From the NCBI RefSeq assembly GCF_000710465.2, contig NZ_JAIZ01000036.1, forward strand, positions 1 to 36,493: a stretch of 36,493 nucleotides of DNA, written 5' to 3'. Of the stretch, positions 26,127 through 34,153 are shown one piece after another. Both the position numbers and the translations under genes were made by a program. The notes beneath the pieces are model-generated. The model was not told the DNA's origin, ran no database searches, and saw nothing but the letters and a program-made list of their open reading frames with translations. Each line of letters opens with the position of its first letter. The first letter of the stretch is position 1. Source of the DNA: Kitasatospora sp. MBT63 (GTDB lineage: Bacteria; Actinomycetota; Actinomycetes; Streptomycetales; Streptomycetaceae).

Positions 26127-29100
26127 CGGGTGTCTCCCGCGGTCGCGCTGGGGCTCGGGGTGGGTCCGGGATCGGTCTGGACCGACACCGTGGACCGGGC
26201 GATGATCTTGTTCTGGCTGTTCGCCGGGTCGGTGGACGTCACGGTGACCGTGACCGTCGCCGTCTTCCCGTCGAGGTGATCGAGTGTCCCGGTGATGACT
26301 CCGGTGGCGGGGTTGATCACATCGCAGTCGTCATGGTCGACGGTGTCGCACGGCAGGCCCGTGGCGGAGTATTCGAACGTCGCACCGGGGTATCCACCGC
26401 TCGGGACCGCGGCCACCGCCTTGAAGCTCAGTGCTTCGCCCGCCGTCTGCTTGGCGCTGGTGTTGAACTTCACCACCAACGGCACCACCGTGGCCGTCAG
26501 GCGCAGCGTGGTGGTGACGGACTCGCCGAGGGCGTCCTTGACCGTGACCTTTCCCTGGTAGGTGTCCGGGGCGCAGGTGATCTGGACGGTTTTCTGGGTT
26601 CCGGTCGGCGGTTGGTCGGCGCGCGCGGCGGGAGGTTGGCTGCACGGCCCGTCGGGGATGCCGGAAAGTTCGCCGATCGCAGGGGCGAAGGTGAGTCCGT
26701 TGAGAGTGTTGGCGGGTGGTGTCGTCGTCGCGGTGAACTCGTAGGTGTAGGGGGCTTTGCCTCCGACGGGTTTGATCGCGGTTCGGAACGGTTTGCCGAT
26801 CTCGCCGGTCCAGTCGTCCGCGGGCTGGACGGTCAGCGGGTTGATGACCGTGATGGTCAGTACGGTGTTGGCGGTGACGCTGTAGTCGGTGGTGTCGCTG
26901 ACGGTGAGGGTGAACTGGCGTGGTCCGAGGGTGCTGGAGGGGAGGTTGGGGACGGTGCCGCTGATACGTCCGGTGGAGGCGTCGAGCTGGAAGCCCGGGG
27001 GGAGCGCGCCCTGGGTCACGGACCAGAGGTAACGGCCCGATCCGCCGTTCACACCGGTAGGTTCCACTCCCGGGTAGGGGAATCCCAGGGCCGCGTCGGG
27101 GAGCACCGGCATGGAGAAGGACAGCGGTTGGGTGACGGTCAGCGGGATGGTGAGGGTCGCGTTCTGCAGCGGGGGGCCGGAGTCGGTGACGGAGATGTCG
27201 AGTTTCACGGCGCCGGTCTGCACGGGGGTTCCGCTGAGGACCCCGGTGGAGGAGTTGAGGCTGAGGCCGTTGGGCAGGTTGGCGGAGGTGACGGACCAGG
27301 TGTAGGGCGCTCTGCCACCGGTGGCGGTGAGGGTCTGTGAGTACTGCTGGCCGGTCAGCGCGTTGGGCAGGGCGGTCGTGGTGATCCGCAGTGATCCGGC
27401 GACGGTGATCGTGAGGGATTCGGTGGCGGTCAGCGGGGGTGTGCTGGTGTCGGTGGCCCGGACGCCGAACGGGAAGCTGCCGGTCGCGGTGGGGGTTCCG
27501 GTGATGGTTCCGTTGGGTGCCAGGGTCAGGCCCGGCGGGAGGGTACCGGTTGGTGTCCACACGTAGTTCGGGGATCCGCCCGCGGCGGTGAGTTGCGCGG
27601 AGTAGCCGAGCCCGATGGCCGCCGCCGGGAGGCTGGAGGTGGTGGTCGCGAAGCCGGTCACCACTTTGGTGGTGAAGGCCTGGGAGGTGGTGCGGGCCGG
27701 CGCTCCGGCGTCGGTCACCAGGACGGTGAAGGTCGACGAGCCGTTCATCTGCGGGGTTCCGCTGACGGTACCGGTGGCGGCGCCGAGGGTCAGTCCTTCC
27801 GGCAGTTTGCCGGCGGAGACGGACCAGGTGTACGGGCCGGTTCCGCCGGACGCGCCGAGGGTCTGCGAGTACTGGGCGGTGGCGACGCCGTCGGGGATGG
27901 CGAGGGTGCTCATCAGCAGGGGCTTGGCGACGGTCAGGGACAGGTGCTGGGTGGCGGACTGGTTGGGTGAGGCCGAGTCCGTGACCTCGACGGTCAGGTC
28001 GGAGCTGCCGGCCTGGGTGGGTGCGCCGCTGATGGCCCCGGTGGTGGCGTCGAGACTCAGTCCGCTCGGCAGGGTTCCCTGTCCCGGTGCGAGTGCCCAC
28101 TTGTAGGGTGCGGTGCCGCCGACCGCGGCGAGCGTCTGGGTGTACGCGGTGCCCGTGGTGGCGGACGGCAGTGACGAGCTGTCCACGGCGAGGGTGCTGA
28201 GGACGGTCAGTTTGACCGCTCTGGTGGCGGACTGGGAGGGGGGTCCGGCGTCGGCCAGGTGCACGGTGAGGGAGGCGGTTCCGGCTGCGGTCGGGGTTCC
28301 GCTGATCACGCCTGTGCCCGGGGCCAGGGACAGGCCCGGTGGGAGTGCTCCGGTGCTGATGGTCCAGGTGTACGGGGCGGTGCCGCCGGCGCCCGCGAGG
28401 GTGTGGGTGTAGGGCTTGCCGAGTGCGGCCTGCGGCAGGTCGGTCGTGGAGACGGACACCGGGCCGACGACGGTGACCATCACCGAGCCGGACAGGACGG
28501 GCGGGCCGGAGGGGTCCGCCGCGGGACTCTGGGCGGCGCCGTCGGAGGCTTTCGGTGGCGCGGGGGCGTTGGTGGCCGCCGGGGACGCGGTGGCGGTGGC
28601 GCTGGTGGCCGTGATGGTCGCCGAACCCGGGCTGAGCGCGGTCACCTGGCCGCTCTGGGACACCGTGGCGACACGGGGGGCCGAGGAGGTCCACACCAGT
28701 TTGGGCAACGGCCCGGACCCGGAGGTGAAGGTCCCGGTCACCGTGGCGAGGTCGCTCGCCCCGGTGACGAGGGTCGGTGAGGCGAGTTTGAGGGCCAGCG
28801 CGGTCGGCGGTGCCGGTTTGGGGCTCTCCTTCTGCTTGTCGCCCGCGCCGGCCGCGGCGGACTGCGCCGAGTCCGCTGCGTCCTGCGCGTGCGCCGCCGC
28901 GGACGCGGCGGTAGCGGCGGAGTGCACGACCGGGCGCAGCACGTTGATCCACAGCGCGAACAGCAGGCCGGCGGCCACGATCGAGATCGCCAGCGCGGGG
29001 AGCAGCCATTCGGGGAGGGTCTGTTTCTCCAGCATCACTCCCTCGGTCTTCGTGGTCTGTCCCTGTTCGGGTACCGCGTGGACCTCGAACGGGAGGGTGC

Positions 29101-29671
29101 GGTTCGGTCCTCTGAGGAAGGTCTTGCGGGGTACCGTCTTGACTCTGACGAACGTGGCGGTGCCGGGGCGCGCCACGAAGACGGCGGGCCTGGTGCGGAA
29201 GCCGAGCTTGACGTCCGGGTCGAGCGTCTCGATCCGCAGTCGCTCAGGCCGGTTTCCGCGGTTCTCCACGACCAGCTTGAACCGGGCCGCCCGGCGTCCG
29301 GTCGAGCTCTTGGGCACGAGCTGCGCCCCGAGTTCGCCGAACTCCCCGACATGGACCGTGCCTTCCTCGATGCACGAGCCGTCGGGGTCCTCCTTGGACA
29401 TCGCGCGGAGACCGAAGCGTAGTTCGCCCGGGGTCAGGGAGGCGGCTCGCGGTGGCCGGAAGGTGACCCGGATGCGTTCGAAGGCTCCGGGCAGGAGATT
29501 GGCGCGGGCCGGTTCGACGCTCGCCCACTGCGCAGCCTCGCCGAGCACGTCGAGCAGGATCTGGTCCACCACCATGCCGGTGTTCTCGACGCGCAGGACG
29601 CAGGCGGTCTCTTCACCGGGTACGACCTCGACCGCGTCGCTGCCGTCTTCGAAGGTGACCGAAACACCCAT
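26123..29671 (-). CDS. Single-pass membrane protein with Ig-like repeat array
   Basis: A 1182-residue protein. Residues 1-215 form two beta-rich domains resembling bacterial Ig-like folds (COG1470 type). Residues 221-245 (EWLLPALAISIVAAG...) are the only clear membrane helix. An Ala-rich linker (250-285) follows, then a BIG2-like domain (PRVATVSQSGQVTALSPG). After it come six putative-Ig (He_PIG) repeats carrying LPxGLxLxxxTGxxSGTP (for example ALPPGLSLAPGTGVISGTP) and a weaker seventh (LNGLTFAPAIGELSG). With no N-terminal signal, the N-terminus probably stays inside and the repeats outside. ATG at 29671 follows AGGAGAAG. It heads the operon, and similar genes sit in Streptomyces eCIS loci. 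Function unknown: anchoring or cell-wall contact is a guess. Confidence 0.88.
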   Translation of the reverse strand: MGVSVTFEDGSDAVEVVPGEETACVLRVENTGMVVDQILLDVLGEAAQWASVEPARANLLPGAFERIRVTFRPPRAASLTPGELRFGLRAMSKEDPDGSCIEEGTVHVGEFGELGAQLVPKSSTGRRAARFKLVVENRGNRPERLRIETLDPDVKLGFRTRPAVFVARPGTATFVRVKTVPRKTFLRGPNRTLPFEVHAVPEQGQTTKTEGVMLEKQTLPEWLLPALAISIVAAGLLFALWINVLRPVVHSAATAASAAAHAQDAADSAQSAAAGAGDKQKESPKPAPPTALALKLASPTLVTGASDLATVTGTFTSGSGPLPKLVWTSSAPRVATVSQSGQVTALSPGSATITATSATATASPAATNAPAPPKASDGAAQSPAADPSGPPVLSGSVMVTVVGPVSVSTTDLPQAALGKPYTHTLAGAGGTAPYTWTISTGALPPGLSLAPGTGVISGTPTAAGTASLTVHLADAGPPSQSATRAVKLTVLSTLAVDSSSLPSATTGTAYTQTLAAVGGTAPYKWALAPGQGTLPSGLSLDATTGAISGAPTQAGSSDLTVEVTDSASPNQSATQHLSLTVAKPLLMSTLAIPDGVATAQYSQTLGASGGTGPYTWSVSAGKLPEGLTLGAATGTVSGTPQMNGSSTFTVLVTDAGAPARTTSQAFTTKVVTGFATTTSSLPAAAIGLGYSAQLTAAGGSPNYVWTPTGTLPPGLTLAPNGTITGTPTATGSFPFGVRATDTSTPPLTATESLTITVAGSLRITTTALPNALTGQQYSQTLTATGGRAPYTWSVTSANLPNGLSLNSSTGVLSGTPVQTGAVKLDISVTDSGPPLQNATLTIPLTVTQPLSFSMPVLPDAALGFPYPGVEPTGVNGGSGRYLWSVTQGALPPGFQLDASTGRISGTVPNLPSSTLGPRQFTLTVSDTTDYSVTANTVLTITVINPLTVQPADDWTGEIGKPFRTAIKPVGGKAPYTYEFTATTTPPANTLNGLTFAPAIGELSGIPDGPCSQPPAARADQPPTGTQKTVQITCAPDTYQGKVTVKDALGESVTTTLRLTATVVPLVVKFNTSAKQTAGEALSFKAVAAVPSGGYPGATFEYSATGLPCDTVDHDDCDVINPATGVITGTLDHLDGKTATVTVTVTSTDPANSQNKIIARSTVSVQTDPGPTPSPSATAGDTR

Positions 29672-30083
29672 CTGCTCTTCTCCTTCCGCGGCCCCCGAAG
29701 GCGTGCTGCCGGCCGGTCGGGCCGGCGGGGCCGTCCGGGGGACGACGCGGCCGGCGCATGACAGGGCGTTCGAGGCGTCCCGTGGTGGATCAGCCTGGCA
29801 GCACGCCGGAGCCGGGGGCCTGCGTCAAACGGCAGACAACTGCGCAGCCGTGGGGCCTGCGGTGCCGCGCGATGAGGGCGCGGCGCCTTCTCCATCCCGC
29901 CGAGGCGGGTGCGCGATTAGGTACCGGCTAGGGATGTCCCTAGTCGACACGGGCGATCATGACATGGACATTTGTGGGGGCTGGAGGCTCACCCCGGAGC
30001 GGACGGAATCCCGGCGGTGGTGCGAGCCCGGCCACCGCTGCCCGCGTACGAGCGCCGGGCCACCGTCGGACCTGGAGGTTTCC
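29672..30083. other. Divergent promoter region, Ig-repeat operon/LuxR pair
   Basis: This 412-bp region separates two divergent transcripts. No gene was found. It contains the 16-bp palindrome listed separately, at 29928, and little else recognisable; promoters for both sides must lie here. Confidence 0.6.
29928..29943. promoter_or_regulatory. LuxR (PimM-type) operator-like palindrome
   Basis: CTAGGGATGTCCCTAG has perfect 7-base arms (CTAGGGA/TCCCTAG) around TG. The published PAS-LuxR (PimM) box is CTVGGGAWWTCCCBAG; 15 of 16 positions agree, the exception being G at the second W. It sits 140 bases before the LuxR gene start and about 257 bases before the Ig-repeat gene. Confidence 0.65.
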
Positions 30084-30710
30084 GTGGAAGGCCGTGTACA
30101 GGTGGCGATCTACGCCGATGACCCGCTCACCCGCACGGGGTTGGCGACCGAGTTGCGCCGACGCCCGGACATCGAACTCGTCGAACCCACGGCCGGCGGC
30201 TCGGCCCGGGTGGTGGTGCTGGCGCTCGACGCGCTGACGGCGTCGTCCCTCGAACTGATCAGGATGATGCGCTCACGGGAGGGTACGCAGGTCGTCCTCG
30301 TCATCTCCTCCCTGTCCGACGACGAGTTGCTGGCCGTCGTGGAGTCGGGCGCGTGCTCGGTGCTGTGGCGGTGGGAGGCCACCACCACGTGGCTGTCGCG
30401 GGCGGTGGTCAGAGCGGCCACCGGCGAGGCGGCCCTGCCTTCCGATCTGCTGACCCGGCTGCTCAAGCGGGTGGGCAGGATCCAGCACGACGTGCTGCGC
30501 CCCCAGGGGTTGTCGCTGGGCGGGCTCTCCGACCGTGAGCGGCGGGTGCTGCGGCTGGCGGCGGACGGCTTCGACACCGACGAGATCGCAGGTGAACTCG
30601 CCTACTCCAAGCGGACCGTGACCAGTGTGGTGCACGACATCACGGTCCGGTACCAGCTGCGTAACCGAACGCATGCGGTTGCTTACGCCATCCGCGAAGG
30701 TCTGATCTGA
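30084..30710 (+). CDS. LuxR-family response-regulator-like protein
   Basis: A 208-residue protein with an N-terminal receiver-like domain (about 1-125) and a C-terminal LuxR helix-turn-helix (LSDRERRVLRLAADGFDTDE ... SKRTVTSVVHDITVRY, about 150-205). The receiver looks atypical: the strand VVVLALDALT carries an Asp, but the usual K near the end of the domain is missing (VLWRWEATT). It may therefore not be phosphorylated. GTG at 30084 has GGAGG upstream. Its stop overlaps the ATG of the next regulator (TGATG). It is divergent from the eCIS-like operon. Confidence 0.87.
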   Translation: MEGRVQVAIYADDPLTRTGLATELRRRPDIELVEPTAGGSARVVVLALDALTASSLELIRMMRSREGTQVVLVISSLSDDELLAVVESGACSVLWRWEATTTWLSRAVVRAATGEAALPSDLLTRLLKRVGRIQHDVLRPQGLSLGGLSDRERRVLRLAADGFDTDEIAGELAYSKRTVTSVVHDITVRYQLRNRTHAVAYAIREGLI

Positions 30711-33034
30711 TGACGCGTCACGATCAGATCCAGCCAACTCGTTCGGCTCCAGCCTCGTCGTCGGCGCTGTGCACCACCAGCCTCGGCGGCCACCCGTGCA
30801 GAGCAGGAGGCCCCTTGTCGACCGCCATCGGTGTCTGGTCCTTTCCACCCGCCCGCCGCCTCCGGCCGGAGCCCGGGTCGGAGGCGGTCCCGTCGTCGGG
30901 TCCGCGCGAGACCACGCCCGTCGACGCGGAAGCGGACCGGTCCGGGACCGCGTACGAGCCGTGGCCGGACACCGCGTTCACGCGATCACTGCGGGCGCTG
31001 TCCCAGCCGAGCCGACGGCTGCTGGCGGCGATGGCCGTGGTGGACCAGGAGACCCCGCTGCCCGTCCTCGCGGTCATCGCCGACCTGGCCGATCCCAGCG
31101 CGGCGCTCGACGACCTCGTGGAGGCCGGATTCGTCACCTGGTTCCCGCTGGGGCTCACCGAACCGGTCGCCATCGCCTCGGCCGCGCTCCGCGACGCCGT
31201 GTACCAGGACCTGCCTCTGTCGCTGCGCCGCACCCTGCATCTCGCCGCGTCCGAGCAGATCAGCGGCGTCGGGGGGTTACGGCACGCGCTGCTCGGCACC
31301 CGTCGGCGCGACCCCGCGCTCGCCGCCCGGCTGGAAGAAGAGGCGGTGCGCTACCACGACGCCGGGGACAGCGAACAGGCCGGGACACTGCTCCTGTGGT
31401 CCGCCGACGTGTCGGCCGACCACACGGAACGCGAACGCCGGCTCCGCCAGGTGGCGCGGTGGGGCGAGCGGACGCCCACCGCGGTATGGGCCGCGCCCCT
31501 CGGACAGCGCCTCACCCTCATCGGACCGAGCGTGGAACGCAACCTGTTCCTCGGCCGTCTGGCCACCCGCGAGGCCCGTTACGCGACCGCACGCGCCCTG
31601 CTGGACCAGGCGGCCGCTCTCGCCGGCGACCTGCCCGCACCGGCCCGCGCGGACGTCGACCTGGCGACCGCGGCCCTGCACTCGGACACCGCAGCCGTGC
31701 AGGCCGAGGAGCAGGTCGCGCTGTCGCTCCTGGCACACGGCGGACTCCGGGACGAACACCGGCAGTGGGCACTGTACTTCGCGGCCGACGCACACGGCAG
31801 GATCCACCACTCGCCCGTCGCCGCTCTGCACCGGCTGGAGGCTCTCGCACCGGGGTTCCGTTCCTCACCCGGCGACCGGACCGACCGGGGCCTGCTGCTC
31901 TGGGCGCGCGGTACCTGGCTCACCCAGAGCGCACGGCCCGCCGAGGCGCTGGGTGACCTGCACGGTGCGCTGCGCTCCCACGACGGCGCGGCCGAGCGCG
32001 TCCTCGCCCTGACCTATGCCCACCTCGGCTACGCCTACTTCCAACTCGGCGACTGGTCGGCTGCACTGCGCGAGGCGCATGAGGCGATCCGGGCGGCCGA
32101 TGCGCGCAACGACCGGCGTGACGCCGTCCCGGCGACCGCGCTGGCCGCGTGCATCACCGCGCTCCGCGGCGACTGGGACATGGCGGCCGCCCACACGGAC
32201 ACCGTCACCGCGGACCACCGCGCCCTGGGACCGGCCCACTTCGGGGTGTTCCCGGCACTGGCCGCCGCGACACTGGCCCGGGCGCGCCAGGAACCCAGCC
32301 GCATGCTCACGGCGCTCACCCCGGTGGCCGCACAGCCGGACCTGTTCTCCCTGCACCAGTTGTGGTGGCGGCCACTGCACGTCGAGGCCCTCGTCAGGAC
32401 CGGCAGACTGCGCGAGGCACGTCCGGCACTCGCCGGCCTGCGCACCGCCGCCGAGCCCGGCGCCCGCCTGACGGCGACCCTGGCCCGGCTCGAGGGCCGG
32501 CTCACCGCGGCCGAGGGCGACCCGGCGACCGCGACCGACCACCTGGCCCTGGGAATCGAGCGCGCGGCCGGCGAGGACTCCCCTCTCGCCCTGGCCGAAC
32601 TCGACGAGGAGTACGGCAGGCAGCTGTTGTTGCAAGGCGCCCGGCGCCGGCGGTCCGCGATCAGGTCCCTGGTGTCCGCGCACGAGCGTTACCGCGAACT
32701 CGGCGCGCGGCCGTTCGCCGAACGGTGTGTCAGACAGCTCCGGGAGGTCGGTGTGGAGATACCTCAGCCGGCGACGGGTGACAGGACCGCGAACCTGCCG
32801 ACGGCCGACCGCACCCCCACCGCCCTCACCGAGCAGCAGTACCACATCGCCCGGCTCGCCTCGGACGGCATGACGAACCAGCAGATCGCGCACGGCCTCT
32901 TCGTCAGCCCCAAAACGGTCGAGTACCACCTGGGAAACATCTTCGCCATGCTCGGCATCACCTCCCGCCGCCAACTGCCCGCCAGTCTCCGCATGCTGAC
33001 GGCGGTACGCCGGGAGGCATACGGGCCGGCCTGA
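30710..33034 (+). CDS. LAL-like LuxR regulator lacking an N-terminal ATPase
   Basis: A 774-residue regulator. The C-terminal LuxR HTH (LTEQQYHIARLASDGMTNQQ ... VSPKTVEYHLGNIFAML, about 708-765) is well conserved. The central 550 residues are helical TPR-like repeats (LTYAHLGYAYFQLGDWSAAL and others). Residues 90-170 resemble the arm downstream of the ATPase in LAL proteins (LRALSQPSRRLLAAMAVVDQ), but no Walker A or B is present: the ATPase domain of true LALs is missing. ATG at 30710 overlaps the LuxR stop. The first 85 residues are poorly conserved-looking, so an internal start is possible. It probably forms a regulatory pair with the upstream LuxR. Confidence 0.85.
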   Translation: MTRHDQIQPTRSAPASSSALCTTSLGGHPCRAGGPLSTAIGVWSFPPARRLRPEPGSEAVPSSGPRETTPVDAEADRSGTAYEPWPDTAFTRSLRALSQPSRRLLAAMAVVDQETPLPVLAVIADLADPSAALDDLVEAGFVTWFPLGLTEPVAIASAALRDAVYQDLPLSLRRTLHLAASEQISGVGGLRHALLGTRRRDPALAARLEEEAVRYHDAGDSEQAGTLLLWSADVSADHTERERRLRQVARWGERTPTAVWAAPLGQRLTLIGPSVERNLFLGRLATREARYATARALLDQAAALAGDLPAPARADVDLATAALHSDTAAVQAEEQVALSLLAHGGLRDEHRQWALYFAADAHGRIHHSPVAALHRLEALAPGFRSSPGDRTDRGLLLWARGTWLTQSARPAEALGDLHGALRSHDGAAERVLALTYAHLGYAYFQLGDWSAALREAHEAIRAADARNDRRDAVPATALAACITALRGDWDMAAAHTDTVTADHRALGPAHFGVFPALAAATLARARQEPSRMLTALTPVAAQPDLFSLHQLWWRPLHVEALVRTGRLREARPALAGLRTAAEPGARLTATLARLEGRLTAAEGDPATATDHLALGIERAAGEDSPLALAELDEEYGRQLLLQGARRRRSAIRSLVSAHERYRELGARPFAERCVRQLREVGVEIPQPATGDRTANLPTADRTPTALTEQQYHIARLASDGMTNQQIAHGLFVSPKTVEYHLGNIFAMLGITSRRQLPASLRMLTAVRREAYGPA

Positions 33035-33064
33035 GGTCGTACCCCGCGGCTGTCCGGCCGGGTG

Positions 33065-33092
33065 TTGTGCTCCGAGGGCCGCGGGCTAGGCT
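33065..33092 (+). promoter_or_regulatory. Promoter of the MOSC gene
   Basis: TTGTGC (33065-33070) and TAGGCT (33087-33092) with a 16-base spacer form a good Streptomyces vegetative promoter. The start would be near 33099, 33 bases before the ATG, with AGGAGG in between. Confidence 0.55.
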
Positions 33093-33131
33093 CCTGACGA
33101 GATCATCGCCACCGAGCAGGAGGTCCGCGGG

Positions 33132-33674
33132 ATGGGCGGGACTGTGACAGCGGTCAGCAGCAACAGCGAGTACTCGTTCACCAAGCCCAACCGGGCCGGC
33201 ATCATGCTGCTTGCCGGGCTCGGTGTGGAGGGGGACGTACACGCCGGCGTCACGGTCAGACACCGCTCACGTGTCGCGCAGGACCCCACCCAGCCGAACC
33301 TGCGTCAGGTCCACCTCATCCACGAGGAGCTCTTCGCCGAAGTCGGGGAAGAGGGATTCTCCGTATCGCCCGGCGAACTCGGCGAGAACATCACCACCAG
33401 CGGAATCGACTTGCTCGGCCTGCCCGTCGGCACACTGCTGCACCTCGGCGACGAGGCGATCGTGGCGGTCACCGGCCTGCGCAATCCCTGCCTGCAGATC
33501 GACGTCTTCAAGGACGGCCTGCTGAAGAGGCTCGTCGGCCGCGACGAGGCCGGGACCATCGTACGTAAGGCCGGCATCATGGGCGTCGTCCGAGAAGGCG
33601 GCGTGGTGCGTCCCGGCGACACCATCACGGTGGAGCTCCCGGACCAGCCGCATCGGCCCCTCGACCGGGTCTGA
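33132..33674 (+). CDS. MOSC-domain protein
   Basis: A 180-residue stand-alone MOSC protein. Markers are GVEGDVHAG (31-39), VHLIHEELF (60-68), PGELGENITTSGIDL (80-94), the conserved cysteine C120 in TGLRNPCLQID and the closing GGVVRPGDTITV. By family, MOSC proteins handle sulfur attached to metal or molybdopterin cofactors, with the Cys as carrier; the substrate here is unknown. ATG at 33132 has AGGAGG 7 bases upstream and its own promoter, so it is probably unrelated to the regulators around it. Confidence 0.92.
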   Translation: MGGTVTAVSSNSEYSFTKPNRAGIMLLAGLGVEGDVHAGVTVRHRSRVAQDPTQPNLRQVHLIHEELFAEVGEEGFSVSPGELGENITTSGIDLLGLPVGTLLHLGDEAIVAVTGLRNPCLQIDVFKDGLLKRLVGRDEAGTIVRKAGIMGVVREGGVVRPGDTITVELPDQPHRPLDRV

Positions 33675-34153
33675 CCCTCCTTTCCTCCTTTGCGAGCGAG
33701 CCGGCCGGGTCCGGCCTCGATCGCGGGTCGGCCCGTAGGCGGCCGGAGCCCGGAGGTCACGGCCATCGGCCGCACCACCTCCCCCGCTCCACCGGTTGCT
33801 CCCGGTTTCGATCACCGTCGAAGGCGATCGTCCTCGCCGTACACGGCACCGCACAATCAGTCGTGCCGGTTTGAGCAGCGCTCGAAAGGCCCGGAAGGCC
33901 GGCATCCGCACCACCACCACCCGGAGGATCCGGCACGCAGCGACGACGGCAACGGCAAAGACTATTTCAAAGCATTGTCATGGGCGCGACACTTCAGCCA
34001 TCCTCACCGCTGTGAGCACACCCGCTCCCCCGCCCGCCACCCGCACCGCCTCCGGACCTCGCACAGCACCGTCATCGAACCGCCCCCTCGTGACCGGGGA
34101 GAGCCGACCGCCCGGGTCACCCGGCGGTGCCGTCGCAAGCGAAGGGAGAACCC
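33675..34153. other. Intergenic region before the second LAL-like gene
   Basis: A 479-bp region with no convincing gene. An AT-richer patch near 33955-33985 (actatttcaaagcattgtca) is the likeliest promoter area for the downstream regulator; no hexamer pair is strong. Confidence 0.5.

Noticed and set aside
26123..29671. Long plus-strand and minus-strand frames across the Ig-repeat gene
   Set aside because: They are shadows of a GC-rich gene: Arg/Pro/Gly-rich, with no ribosome sites.
33043..33086. CCGCGGC/GCCGCGG inverted repeat after the LAL-like gene
   Set aside because: The loop is about 28 bases and it overlaps the MOSC promoter, so a terminator is uncertain.
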